Of a stretch of 64,000 nucleotides of DNA, positions 35,814 through 44,347 are shown one piece after another. Under the pieces are notes generated by a model. It did no database searches, was not told the DNA's origin, and worked only from the letters and a program-made list of their open reading frames with translations. Every line of letters starts with the position of its first letter. The first letter of the stretch is position 1. The stretch is from Halorubrum lipolyticum DSM 21995 (GTDB taxonomy: Archaea; Halobacteriota; Halobacteria; Halobacteriales; Haloferacaceae). The translations under genes were made by a program, and so were the position numbers. The DNA lies in contig NZ_AOJG01000040.1 in NCBI RefSeq assembly GCF_000337375.1, positions 15,792-79,791 of the forward strand, written 5' to 3'.

Positions 35814-36056
35814 ATGACCCGCATCGAAGTCGAGTACTGCGTCCCGTGTGGCATGTTGAATCGCGCGCAAGACGTCTCGGAGGCGGTCCTCAAGCAGTTC
35901 GGCGAGGAGATCGACGAAGTCGCGTTAGTGACCGGCGACGACGGCGTGTTCGTCGTGCGCGCCGACGGCGAGGTCGTCTTCGACAAGACGGAAGACGAGT
36001 ACGACGTGGACGCCATCGTCCGCGCGGTCAAGCCGTACGTCGGCGCGGCGGCGTGA
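35814..36056 (+). CDS. SelW/Rdx-family thioredoxin-like protein
   Basis: The 80-residue small protein has the thioredoxin-like start IEVEYCVPCGMLNRA with a CxxC redox pair (Cys9 and Cys12), and the Rdx-typical end with VRADGEVVFDKTEDEYDVDAIV. It is a Cys homologue of the selenoprotein W/Rdx family; no UGA codon is used. ATG 35814 lies about 28-34 bases after TTTTTAAG (35780-35787), supporting this start. A redox role in thiol chemistry is likely; a partner is unknown. It is convergent with the copper ATPase gene. Confidence 0.85.
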   Translation: MTRIEVEYCVPCGMLNRAQDVSEAVLKQFGEEIDEVALVTGDDGVFVVRADGEVVFDKTEDEYDVDAIVRAVKPYVGAAA

Positions 36057-36135
36057 CTTCTCCCTCGACTGAACTCGTGGGCTTTCCCCTCGAATCGCTG
36101 TAACGGGGCGACGCCCTCGCAGTCGCCTCCTTCCG

Positions 36136-38604
36136 CTACTTGCCTTTATAAACGGCTCGCGCGGAGTTCGACACCACGAGAAGGCTGCTCGTCGCCATCG
36201 CGACCGCGGCAAAGAGCGGGTTGAGGACACCCGAGACGGCCATCGGGATCGCGACCGCGTTGTAGACGAACGCCCACCCGAGGTTCTGCTTGAGCCGGCG
36301 GTTCGTCCCGCGGGTGACCGCGAACAGCTCCGGGATCGCCGAGAGGCGGTCCTCCAGCAGGACGGCGTCGGCGGCGTCGGCGGCCAGGTCGGTCCCGCTC
36401 GCGACGGAGATCCCGATGTCGGCCGCCGCGAGCGCCGGCGCGTCGTTGCTCCCGTCGCCGACCATGGCGACGCGCTCGGTCGCGGTCAGCCGCCGGACCG
36501 TCTCGGCCTTCGCCTCCGGCGGGACCTCCGCGAACGTCTCGTCGATGGCCGGGTGCTCCTCGAACTGCCGGGCCGCGGCCGGCGAGTCGCCGGTGAGCAC
36601 GACGACCCGGCGCCCGTCCGCCGCCAGCTCGTCGACGACCGACTCCCAGCCGTCCCGCACCTCGTCGCCGACGACGAGCACGCCCCTGACGGCTCCTCCC
36701 CAGCCCACGTACGCGGGGACGAGACCCGCCTCGCGGGCATCCGTACCGGCCGCGTCGAGCCGCTCGGGAACGCTCCACGCGTCCCCCCCGAACAGCGAGC
36801 GGTGCCCGACGACGACCTCGTCGCCGTCGATCCGCCCGGAGACCCCCCTGTCCGTGACCGTCACGTCCGCGGCGGCGGGGGACGGCTCGGTCGGGGTCGC
36901 CGCGTCGCCGTCGGTCGTGGTACCGTCGTCGGGTGACGGTCCCTCGTCGACCACCGCGCCGCCGTCGGTCGCCGAAGCCGGGCGGGCGGCGGGGGCGTCG
37001 CGGTCCGGCGCATCACCGTACACCCCGTCCACGATCGCCTCGGCGATCGGGTGGACCGAGGCGCGCTCCAGCGCCGCGGCCCGCGTCCGGACGGTCTCCG
37101 GGTCAGACCCGTCCGTCTCGGTGTCGAGCAGCCGCATCTCTCCGTCGGTGAGGGTACCGGTCTTGTCGAGCACGACCGTGTCGACGTCGGCGGCCTCCTC
37201 GAAGACGGCGTCCGAGACGATCACGATCCCCCGCCGGGCCGCGTCCCGGATCCCGGCCGCGACCGCGAGGGGAGTCGCGAGCCCGAGCGCGCAGGGGCAC
37301 GAGACGATGAGCACCGTGAGCCCGACCAGCGCCGCCTCGACGGGCGCGGCGCCGAGCGCGAGCGTCGCGCCGGCCGCGAGGACCGCGACGGCGACGACGA
37401 GGGGGACGAACACCGTCGCCAGCTTGTCGACGAGCCGCTGGATCCCCGACCGCGAGCTCTGGATCTCCCACAGCATCCGCACGAGCGTGTCGAGGGTGCT
37501 CTCGGCGTCCTCGCCCACCGCGACGACCACCGGTGCGTCGGTGACGACGGTGCCGCCGCGGACCGCGTCGCCCTCCCGTTTCGTCGCCGGGAGCGACTCG
37601 CCGGTGACCAGGGCCTCGTCGACCGCGGCGCTCCCCTCGACGACGGTCCCGTCGAACGGGACGCGCTCGCCGGGGCGCACGAGCAGGCGGTCCCCCGGGT
37701 CGACCGCGTCGGCCGCGACCGTCTCGCCGGCCTCGGTCCGGACCTCCCGGTCCGCCGCGGTCGTCAGCTCCGACAGCGCGCCGGTCGCGCGGCGTTTTAT
37801 CAGCGACTCGTAGTGGTTCCCGGCGGTGACTACCAGGATGACGGCGATCGTCACGTCGAAGTAGAGGTCGGTCCGACCGAGAAACATCGCGAGGGTGCTG
37901 TACGCGTACGAGCTCACCGCCGCGAGCGACACCAACAGATCCATGTTCGGCTGTCGCGCGCGGAGGCTCACGTAGGCGCCTCGCAGGATCGGGTATCCCG
38001 TGTAAAACAGGACGATGGAGGCGAACACCCAGATCTGCGTGAACAGGTACAGCCCCGAGACCCCGCCCAGATCGAGGAAGGGGTCGTAGCCGAAGTAGGT
38101 GGGGTAGAGGAAGACGACGTACCACAGCATCGCCATCATCCCGAAGAAGCCGCCGCCGATCAGGAACCGGACGACGGCGTCGTCGCTCTCCGAGTCCGGG
38201 TCGGCCCGGTTGCTCGCCGAGTACCCGGCGACCGAGAGGCGCTCGGGGAGCTCGTCTGCGCCGACGGCGTCCGGATCGTAGTCGACCCGGATCGTGTCGG
38301 TGGCGTAGCTCGCCTCCGCGGCCGCGACCCCGGGCTGTTCGCCCGCGGTCATCTCCAGGAACGACTCGCAGGTCGCGCAGTGCATCCCGTCGACGTGGAG
38401 GAACGCCGTCTCGCCGTCGAACTCGTCGTCCGGCTCCGCGTCCGGGCGGCGTTCCTCGACCTCGTCGAGGCCGTCGAGCCCCTCGGCGTCGCCGAGCGAC
38501 CGCGCGACCGCGAGACAGCCCCGACAGCAGAACTCGCCGTCGACGTCCGGGGCCGTGTGGGGGTCGTCCCCGGTCGGCAGGTCACAGAGTGTACAGGGTG
38601 GCAT
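36136..38604 (-). CDS. copA: Copper-transporting P-type ATPase (CopA/FixI-type)
   Basis: The 822-residue P1B ATPase has a Cys-rich N-terminus (CTLCDLPTGDD, FCCRGCLAVAR), an HMA metal-binding domain with GMHCATCE (residues about 72-135), eight membrane helices, the metal-site CPCALG in helix 6 (about residue 434), and the phosphorylation motif DKTGTLTDG (about residue 478). The C-terminus ends NSARAVYKGK. The cap Cys cluster plus location beside the ba3-type oxidase genes suggests supply or export of copper for the oxidase, as with FixI/CcoI; direction of transport is not provable here. Confidence 0.93.
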   Translation of the reverse strand: MPPCTLCDLPTGDDPHTAPDVDGEFCCRGCLAVARSLGDAEGLDGLDEVEERRPDAEPDDEFDGETAFLHVDGMHCATCESFLEMTAGEQPGVAAAEASYATDTIRVDYDPDAVGADELPERLSVAGYSASNRADPDSESDDAVVRFLIGGGFFGMMAMLWYVVFLYPTYFGYDPFLDLGGVSGLYLFTQIWVFASIVLFYTGYPILRGAYVSLRARQPNMDLLVSLAAVSSYAYSTLAMFLGRTDLYFDVTIAVILVVTAGNHYESLIKRRATGALSELTTAADREVRTEAGETVAADAVDPGDRLLVRPGERVPFDGTVVEGSAAVDEALVTGESLPATKREGDAVRGGTVVTDAPVVVAVGEDAESTLDTLVRMLWEIQSSRSGIQRLVDKLATVFVPLVVAVAVLAAGATLALGAAPVEAALVGLTVLIVSCPCALGLATPLAVAAGIRDAARRGIVIVSDAVFEEAADVDTVVLDKTGTLTDGEMRLLDTETDGSDPETVRTRAAALERASVHPIAEAIVDGVYGDAPDRDAPAARPASATDGGAVVDEGPSPDDGTTTDGDAATPTEPSPAAADVTVTDRGVSGRIDGDEVVVGHRSLFGGDAWSVPERLDAAGTDAREAGLVPAYVGWGGAVRGVLVVGDEVRDGWESVVDELAADGRRVVVLTGDSPAAARQFEEHPAIDETFAEVPPEAKAETVRRLTATERVAMVGDGSNDAPALAAADIGISVASGTDLAADAADAVLLEDRLSAIPELFAVTRGTNRRLKQNLGWAFVYNAVAIPMAVSGVLNPLFAAVAMATSSLLVVSNSARAVYKGK

Positions 38605-38701
38605 GTGGATTCGCGTCCGGGGGTTCGCGGGGACGGTCCGCGTCTCGAGTCCCCGAGTCTCGATCGGGGGAGTTCCGTCGGCGCGGCGTCAGTTCGAGCG
38701 A

Positions 38702-38908
38702 CTACGCGTGTTCGTGGTCCGGCGCGTCGTCGTCGCCGCCGATCCCCGGCAGGCTTCCGCCGGTCGCGATCCGGAGACTCGCCCAGATGAGCAGCACGTT
38801 CACTAGCGTGATCGCAACGAAGACCTCCGCTCGGTCCGCGATGAACACCGCCGCGGGGACGAGTCCGCCGAGCACTAAGAGCACGGCCTGTTGAAGCGAG
38901 AAGTTCAT
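38702..38908 (-). CDS. Small two-helix membrane protein near the oxidase
   Basis: The 68-residue protein has two hydrophobic helices (AVLLVLGGLVPAAVFIAD and FVAITLVNVLLIWASL) and an acidic, His-containing tail (DDAPDHEHA). It is divergent from the oxidase operon and 97 bases upstream of copA on the same strand. TTATATATGC at about 38931-38940 on the minus strand gives a TATA box 24-33 bases upstream of ATG 38908. It may be an accessory oxidase subunit or copper-related helper; that is inference. Confidence 0.75.
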   Translation of the reverse strand: MNFSLQQAVLLVLGGLVPAAVFIADRAEVFVAITLVNVLLIWASLRIATGGSLPGIGGDDDAPDHEHA

Positions 38909-39005
38909 GCCGTAACAAACGGCCCGCTGGGCATATATAACACCCGTGTTTTCAGGGTTCGAGAACGGGTAGACATTATATGGTTGTTTATCAATAATGC
39001 GCTCT

Positions 39006-39182
39006 ATGGGCCGGAACGAGACCGCACACGCGCCCGCGGACGACGTGAGCGGTGACACAGAAGAGTTCGATCCGATCGGCACTCTCACGCTCATCGGGAT
39101 CTACTTCGTGATCCTGGTGCTCGCGTGGGTGTACATCTACTACATCGAGTTCCTCGGCCGTGATCTCGTCGTCGTGGGGTGA
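39006..39182 (+). CDS. cbaD: Small subunit of ba3-type oxidase (CbaD-like)
   Basis: The 58-residue protein has a hydrophilic N-terminus and one membrane helix (LTLIGIYFVILVLAWVYIYY) ending in FLGRDLVVVG. It matches the short subunit IIa of ba3-type oxidases by size and position. ATG 39006 is preferred over ATG 38997 because the TATA-like CATTATATGG (38974-38983) lies about 25-32 bases upstream. It opens the oxidase operon; its stop precedes subunit II by seven bases. Confidence 0.8.
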   Translation: MGRNETAHAPADDVSGDTEEFDPIGTLTLIGIYFVILVLAWVYIYYIEFLGRDLVVVG

Positions 39183-39189
39183 TCACGAC

Positions 39190-39705
39190 ATGCATATACA
39201 CGCCTACGAGAAGCTCTGGCTTGCGGCGTCGGTGCTGTTAATACTGCTCCTCCTCGGATCGGTCACGTACGGCGCCGTCGGTCCCGGCGTGGCGATGGTG
39301 AGCGACAGCGAGCCGGCGATCGACGCCGGCGGGCTCGACGAGGACGAGCGGTTCTCGGAGCCCCGCGTCGAACAGGTCGGCGAAAATGAGTACGAGGCGT
39401 ACGTCGTCGCCTTCCAGTTCGGGTTCCAACCCGACCCGATCGTGGTTCCGGAAGACAGCACGGTGACGTTCTACGTGACCTCGCGGGACGTGATCCACGG
39501 GTTCGAAGTCGCCGGGACGAACGCCAACACGATGGTCGTTCCCGGCGAGGTCGCGGAGATCACCGTGGAGACCGACGGCGCGGCCGAGTACGGGATCGTC
39601 TGTAACGAGTACTGCGGCGCCGGCCATCACGGGATGGAGGGCAAACTGGAAGTCGTGAGCCAGTCCGAGTTCGACGACCGGACGAGCGGGGGTGACGGCG
39701 AATGA
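39190..39705 (+). CDS. cbaB: ba3-type cytochrome c oxidase subunit II
   Basis: The 171-residue protein has an N-terminal membrane anchor (LWLAASVLLILLLLGSVTYG) and a cupredoxin domain with the CuA site VCNEYCGAGHHGMEG (two Cys, His and Met) and an upstream ligand His in SRDVIHGFEVAG. CuA receives electrons, probably from a halocyanin-like donor, and passes them to subunit I. The start ATG 39190 is chosen because the protein then begins MHIHAYEK as expected. Its stop overlaps subunit I by ATGA. Confidence 0.93.
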   Translation: MHIHAYEKLWLAASVLLILLLLGSVTYGAVGPGVAMVSDSEPAIDAGGLDEDERFSEPRVEQVGENEYEAYVVAFQFGFQPDPIVVPEDSTVTFYVTSRDVIHGFEVAGTNANTMVVPGEVAEITVETDGAAEYGIVCNEYCGAGHHGMEGKLEVVSQSEFDDRTSGGDGE

Positions 39706-41495
39706 GCGAGGCGATCGAGGGCGACCGAACCTTCGCCGACAAGTTCCCGGAGGAGGCGCGGATCGTCCGCGCCGCGCTGCTCGGGTCGTTCCTCGCGCTC
39801 ACGCTCGGCGCGATCTTCGGGATCATCCAGACGCTCCACCGGACCGGGATCTTCCGGGGGCTCATCGACTCCACCGACTACTACACGTCGCTCACCGCAC
39901 ACGGCGTGTTCCTCGCGCTCAGCTTCACGACGTTCTTCCTCGTCGGGTTGTTCACGTGGGCCGTCGTGCGGAGCCTCGACCGACCGCTCCTCAACACCAA
40001 GATCACCTGGACGTGGTACGGACTCATGGCCGCCGGGATGACGATGACCGGTATCTCGATCCTCGCCGGCTTCACCGACGCGATCGACATGAGCGCCGAC
40101 GTGCTCTTCACCTTCTACGCCCCGCTGCAGGCGCACCCCATGTTCTACGCGGGGCTCGCCGTGTTCATCGTCGGGTCGTGGATCGCCGGGGCCGACTGGT
40201 TCCGCACGTGGCTCGCGTGGAAGCGCGAGCACCCCGACGAGCGGATCCCCCTGCAGACGTTCATGGTGCTGACGACGATGGCGATGTGGTACATCGCGTC
40301 GTCCGCCGTGGCGGCCTCGGTGCTGATATTCTTACTGCCGTGGTCGCTCGGGCTGATCGACCAGGTGAACCCGACGCTGACCCGGACGCTGTTCTGGTTC
40401 TTCGGCCACCCGGTGGTGTACTTCTGGCTGATGCCGGCGTACCTGCTCTGGTACACCGTGCTCCCGAAGATCGCCGGCGGGCGGCTGTTCAGCGACCCGC
40501 TCGCTCGGGTCGTGTTCGTGCTGTTCCTCCTGTTGTCGACCCCGGTCGGGATCCACCACCAGTACCTCGATCCGGGGATCGCGGAGGGGTTCAAGTTCAT
40601 CTCGATGACGAACACGATGTTCCTGCTGTTGCCGAGCCTGCTCACCGCGTTCACGGTGGTCGCGAGCGTGGAGTACGGCGCCCGCCGGCGCGGCGGGAGC
40701 GGCCTCCTCGGCTGGCTCACCGACCTCCCGTGGCGGGACCCGGCGTTCACGGGGATGATGCTCGCCGGGCTGATGTTCGCCGCCGGTGGATTCTCCGGGA
40801 TGGTGAACGCCGGGATGAACATCAACTACATGATCCACAACACGATCTGGGTCCCGGGCCACTTCCACCTCACCGTGGGGACCGCCGTCGCGCTCACGTT
40901 CATGGCGGCGACCTACTGGATCTGGCCGCAGATCACCAACAAGCCGATCTACAGCCGAGCGATCGGGCTGTTCCAGGTCGTGCTCTGGTTCATCGGCATG
41001 GCGCTGATGTCGAACGCGATGCACGCGCAGGGGATCATGGGCGTCCCGCGACGGACCGCCGAGCCGGAGTACTCCGGGTTCGACTACCCGACGATGTTCG
41101 GCGGGTTCGAGGAGCTCAACGTCCAGATCGCGATCGGCGGGACGCTGCTTTTCGTCTCGACGGTCCTGTTCATCGGGAACCTCGTCCTCACGATGGGGAA
41201 CCCGAAAGTCTCCGGGCTCGCCGAGACGCTGCCGCCGGCCCTGTCCGGTCCCGACGACTCGCCGAAGGTGCTCGACAACCTCCGTCTGTGGGTCGGCATC
41301 GCGCTCACGCTCGTCGTGCTCGCGTACGCGCTCCCGCTGGCGGCGATCATCAACCGTGGCGGACTGCTGGGGCCGGGCGTCGGCACGTATCCGGTGTGGC
41401 TCTCGCCCGCGCTCGACGCACTCGCGAACGCGGCGGCCTCGGTGCTCGGCGCTGTCGGCGACGCGTCCGCCTCGCTCGTCGAGGTGGTCCGATGA
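39702..41495 (+). CDS. cbaA: ba3-type cytochrome c oxidase subunit I
   Basis: The 597-residue heme-copper oxidase subunit has about 13 membrane helices. Heme/copper ligands are visible in TAHGVFLALSF (low-spin heme), WFFGHPVVYFWLMP (CuB and the His-Pro-Val-x-Tyr cross-link motif) and VPGHFHLTVGTA (heme ligands). It belongs to the B-type family. It reduces oxygen and pumps protons. The ATG overlaps the subunit II stop and its TGA overlaps the next ATG, so the operon is tightly packed. Confidence 0.95.
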   Translation: MSEAIEGDRTFADKFPEEARIVRAALLGSFLALTLGAIFGIIQTLHRTGIFRGLIDSTDYYTSLTAHGVFLALSFTTFFLVGLFTWAVVRSLDRPLLNTKITWTWYGLMAAGMTMTGISILAGFTDAIDMSADVLFTFYAPLQAHPMFYAGLAVFIVGSWIAGADWFRTWLAWKREHPDERIPLQTFMVLTTMAMWYIASSAVAASVLIFLLPWSLGLIDQVNPTLTRTLFWFFGHPVVYFWLMPAYLLWYTVLPKIAGGRLFSDPLARVVFVLFLLLSTPVGIHHQYLDPGIAEGFKFISMTNTMFLLLPSLLTAFTVVASVEYGARRRGGSGLLGWLTDLPWRDPAFTGMMLAGLMFAAGGFSGMVNAGMNINYMIHNTIWVPGHFHLTVGTAVALTFMAATYWIWPQITNKPIYSRAIGLFQVVLWFIGMALMSNAMHAQGIMGVPRRTAEPEYSGFDYPTMFGGFEELNVQIAIGGTLLFVSTVLFIGNLVLTMGNPKVSGLAETLPPALSGPDDSPKVLDNLRLWVGIALTLVVLAYALPLAAIINRGGLLGPGVGTYPVWLSPALDALANAAASVLGAVGDASASLVEVVR

Positions 41496-41707
41496 CCGTG
41501 GACGTGAGCCGCGGCGGACTCCTCGTCACCCTCGCGATCTTCGGCGTGATCGTCTACGAGCTCCGGACGGTGCTCGACTTCGTCGGCGTCGAGCTGCCGC
41601 TGATCCCGTACATGGCCGCCGTCTTCATTCTCGCCGGCGTCACGATCTGGTTCGTCACGCTGAAGGGCGGCTGGCGGACCGATCCCGAGGGCGACGAGCC
41701 GGCGTAG
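41492..41707 (+). CDS. Small membrane protein of the oxidase operon (CbaC-like)
   Basis: The 71-residue protein has two helices (LLVTLAIFGVIVYELRTVLD and PYMAAVFILAGVTIWFVTL) with an acidic C-terminal tail. Its ATG overlaps the cbaA stop, so it is co-translated with the oxidase. I recall a CbaC-like name for such proteins in haloarchaeal ba3 operons. It may help assembly; its function has not been shown here. Confidence 0.75.
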   Translation: MTVDVSRGGLLVTLAIFGVIVYELRTVLDFVGVELPLIPYMAAVFILAGVTIWFVTLKGGWRTDPEGDEPA

Positions 41708-41808
41708 CGCCGCCGACCGGTCTCGGTCCGGCGGCCGACCGTCTCCGCCCCGTCGACGACGGCGCCACCGATCGCGACAGTTATGTTAAAGTAGTACAAT
41801 CTTGATCC

Positions 41809-42060
41809 ATGAGCGGAACGCGCGTCGCGGTCCGGTGTGGCGACTGTTCGTTCGCGGCGACGTACGACCGGCTCCGCGACGCTCGGACTGCGGTGGACGA
41901 CCACGAGTCGACGACCGGCCACGGCGTCGACTGGGACATCGAGTCCCTCGACGCGGGCGTCTCGCGGGCGGGCGCCGACGCCGGCGTCTGCGGTCGCCCC
42001 GAGTGCGCGAACGAGGACTCTCCCCTCGTCGACCACGCACCGTCGGAGCCGGAGTCGTAG
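41809..42060 (+). CDS. Small zinc-binding protein (DUF7542-type)
   Basis: The 83-residue protein begins VAVRCGDCSFAATYDRLRDA, with one CxxC, and ends AGVCGRPECANEDSPL with another CxxxxC. A DHESTTGH segment adds His residues. The four Cys suggest a zinc knuckle. I recall DUF7542 as the likely family. GTTATGTTAAAG lies about 20-29 bases upstream of ATG 41809. Confidence 0.78.
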   Translation: MSGTRVAVRCGDCSFAATYDRLRDARTAVDDHESTTGHGVDWDIESLDAGVSRAGADAGVCGRPECANEDSPLVDHAPSEPES

Positions 42061-42130
42061 GCGGAGCCGCGACCGGAGCCGCCGCCACCGGCGACGGCCG
42101 AGAACGCGGGCGGACCCGTGAGCCGGCACG

Positions 42131-42187
42131 GGTATAAATATTTTCGACTAGCATCCCAATATAGTGGGATAATCATACAATATTAAT
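42131..42187 (+). promoter_or_regulatory. Promoter and dyad of the TusA-SQR operon
   Basis: GGTATAAATATT at 42131-42142 is a strong TATA element. ATCCCA-ATATAG-TGGGAT (42153-42170) is a perfect 6-bp-arm dyad where transcription from it would start. A second AT-rich element, AATATTAAT (42179-42187), lies 31-39 bases before ATG 42218. The dyad core CCA-N6-TGG also occurs before the second tusA (46852-46863). Confidence 0.6.
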
Positions 42188-42217
42188 GCCGTAGGGAGCG
42201 AACGATCGGTCGTACCC

Positions 42218-42460
42218 ATGTCCGATATCGACATCGAACCCACTGACACGGTCGACGCCCGCGGAGCCGCCTGCCCCGGACCGCTGATGGACCTCATCGG
42301 CCGTGTTCGGTCCGCGAGCCCTGGCGACGTGATCGTGCTTTTAAGCGACAACGACCAGTCGCTGACCGACGTCTCCGAGTGGGTCGACGAGACCGACAAC
42401 GAGCTGCTGGCGATCGACGAGTCGGGCGACGACTACGGCTTCTACGTGGAGGTCCCGTGA
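42218..42460 (+). CDS. TusA-family sulfur carrier protein
   Basis: The 80-residue protein has the TusA signature TVDARGAACPGPLMDLIGRV with the persulfide-carrying Cys19 of the CPxP motif. The fold ends with DYGFYVEVP. TusA passes sulfane sulfur between enzymes. It directly precedes an SQR-like flavoprotein (ATG one base after the stop), so it probably accepts sulfur from it. This is one of two TusA genes in the sulfur cluster. Confidence 0.92.
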   Translation: MSDIDIEPTDTVDARGAACPGPLMDLIGRVRSASPGDVIVLLSDNDQSLTDVSEWVDETDNELLAIDESGDDYGFYVEVP

Positions 42461-42461
42461 G

Positions 42462-43607
42462 ATGGCCGACCGAATCGCGATCCTCGGCGGCGGCACGGGC
42501 GGCACGGTGCTCGCGAACACCCTCGCGGAGCGGCTCGCCCCGGAGATCGACGCCGGCGACGTCGAGGTGACGCTGATCAACGACGACCCGGACCACGTGT
42601 ACAAGCCGGTGTGGCTGTACGTCCCGTTCGGACAGCGCGAGCCCGCCGACGGACGCAGACCCCTCCGCGACCTCGTCGACGGTCGGATCGACCTCGCGAT
42701 CGACCGGGTGACCGAGATCGACACGGACGCCAAGGAGCTCGCGCTGCGCGAGGGCGACGACCCGCTCGGCTACGACCACCTCGTCGTCGCGACGGGCTCG
42801 ACGCTCGCCGCCGACGAGATCCCGGGGCTCGCGGAGGCGGGCCACGACTACTACTCGGAGTCCGGCGCGCTGGAACTGCGGGAGGAGCTCCTCTCGATGA
42901 CGGAGGGACACCTCGTGGTGAGCGTCGTCGGGACACCGCACATGTGTCCGGCGGCGCCGCTGGAGTTCGCGTTCATGGCGGACGACTGGTTCCGCGAGCG
43001 CGGGCTCCGCGACGACATCGAGATCACGTACACGTACCCGATCAACCGCGTCCACGGGAACCCCCACATCGGCGAGTGGGCGGAGCCGATGATGGCGGAC
43101 CGAGATATCAACACGGAGACGTTCTTCAACGCCGAGTCGGTCGACCCGGACGCGGAGACGATCACCTCCATGGAGGGGACGGAGCTCGATTACGACCTGT
43201 TGGCCGCGATCCCGCCGCACCGCGGCGTCGACGTCGTCGAGGCGGCCGACCTCGGCGACCGCGGGTGGGTCGACGTCGACAAGCACACCTTAGAGGCCGA
43301 GCGCGCCGACGACGTGTACGCGCTCGGCGACGCCGCGACCACCGGGGTCCCGAAGGCCGGCAGCGTCGCCCACTACCAGGCGGGCGTCGTGGCGCAGCGG
43401 CTCGAAAGCGAGGTCCGCGGGCGGCCCGCGACCGCGACGTACGACGGGAAGACGCTCTGTTTCATCGAGACCGGGACGGACGCCGCCTCGTTCGTCGAAT
43501 TCGACTACGAGAACCCGCCGTCGCCCGCGCCGCCCTCCGAGAAGCTCCACTGGTCGAAGCTGGCGTACAACGAGGCCTACTGGCTCACCGCACGGGGGTT
43601 GCTCTGA
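42462..43607 (+). CDS. SQR-like FAD-dependent oxidoreductase
   Basis: The 381-residue flavoprotein has the N-terminal ILGGGTGGTVLAN dinucleotide fold, an ATGSTLAADEIPG segment and YALGDAATTGVPKAGSVAH. It resembles sulfide:quinone oxidoreductases. Cys162 in TPHMCPAAPLE and Cys333 in GKTLCFIETG sit where SQRs place their redox pair; there is no third Cys near residue 128. The C-terminal half lacks an obvious membrane anchor (KLAYNEAYWLTARGLL). It likely oxidises sulfide to persulfide. The adjacent DUF1641 gene starts one base downstream. Confidence 0.88.
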   Translation: MADRIAILGGGTGGTVLANTLAERLAPEIDAGDVEVTLINDDPDHVYKPVWLYVPFGQREPADGRRPLRDLVDGRIDLAIDRVTEIDTDAKELALREGDDPLGYDHLVVATGSTLAADEIPGLAEAGHDYYSESGALELREELLSMTEGHLVVSVVGTPHMCPAAPLEFAFMADDWFRERGLRDDIEITYTYPINRVHGNPHIGEWAEPMMADRDINTETFFNAESVDPDAETITSMEGTELDYDLLAAIPPHRGVDVVEAADLGDRGWVDVDKHTLEAERADDVYALGDAATTGVPKAGSVAHYQAGVVAQRLESEVRGRPATATYDGKTLCFIETGTDAASFVEFDYENPPSPAPPSEKLHWSKLAYNEAYWLTARGLL

Positions 43608-43608
43608 G

Positions 43609-44256
43609 ATGACGGGTGACGAATCCGAGAACGGAGGCGAGACCCTCGACCGCGACGACCTCGAATCGATCGTCGCCGAGAACCCCGAGGCGGTCGCGGC
43701 GTTCGTCGACCGGCTCGACGCGGTCAACGAGCTCCTCGACGTGGTCGCTCTCGGCGAAGGCGCGCTCACCGACGAGATGGTCGTCGAACTGGCGGGCACC
43801 GCCTCGACGCTCGCGGAGTCGGCGGACGGCCTCGCGACCGACGAGACCGTGGCGCTCGCCGAGACCGTGGGCGGCAACGGCGCGGAACTCCAGGAGGCGA
43901 TGGAGACGCTGATCACGCTCCAGCGGAGCGGCACGCTGGACGAGCTCGCGGAGGTCGCGGAAGTGGGGTCGCTCGCGACCGCGGCGCTCGATGACGAGAT
44001 GGTCCGCTCGCTGGCCGGAACGGGCGCCGCGCTCGGCGAGGTGGCGGACACCGCCGCGGACGACGACGCCCGCGACGGACTGAAGACGCTGTTAGCGGGG
44101 GTCGGCACCGCCCAGCGGAGCGATCCGGAACCGGTCGGCGCCCTCGGACTCGCGCGCGCTGTCCGCGACCCGGAGATCCGGTACGGCCTCGGCTACGTGC
44201 TCGCGATCTCGAAGGCGATCGGACGAGAGCGCGCGGAAAGCGCCGACGACGCGTGA
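43609..44256 (+). CDS. DUF1641 protein paired with the SQR-like enzyme
   Basis: The 215-residue acidic protein has repeated helical segments (ELLDVVALGEGALTDEMVVE, DELAEVAEVGSLATAALDDE) and ends with GLARAVRDPEIRYGLGYVLA, the DUF1641 signature. DUF1641 proteins commonly accompany flavoproteins of the SQR/NDH type. It begins directly after the SQR stop (ATG 43609). It may anchor or regulate the enzyme; the function is unproven. Confidence 0.85.
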   Translation: MTGDESENGGETLDRDDLESIVAENPEAVAAFVDRLDAVNELLDVVALGEGALTDEMVVELAGTASTLAESADGLATDETVALAETVGGNGAELQEAMETLITLQRSGTLDELAEVAEVGSLATAALDDEMVRSLAGTGAALGEVADTAADDDARDGLKTLLAGVGTAQRSDPEPVGALGLARAVRDPEIRYGLGYVLAISKAIGRERAESADDA

Positions 44257-44347
44257 GATCGGCGCCGTCCGTGTCGGCCGTCCCCCGCGGTCGGGCGCGA
44301 CGGTCGAACCACCCGACTTTTTGATCGTCCGGAGCGTCGGCGGCGCC

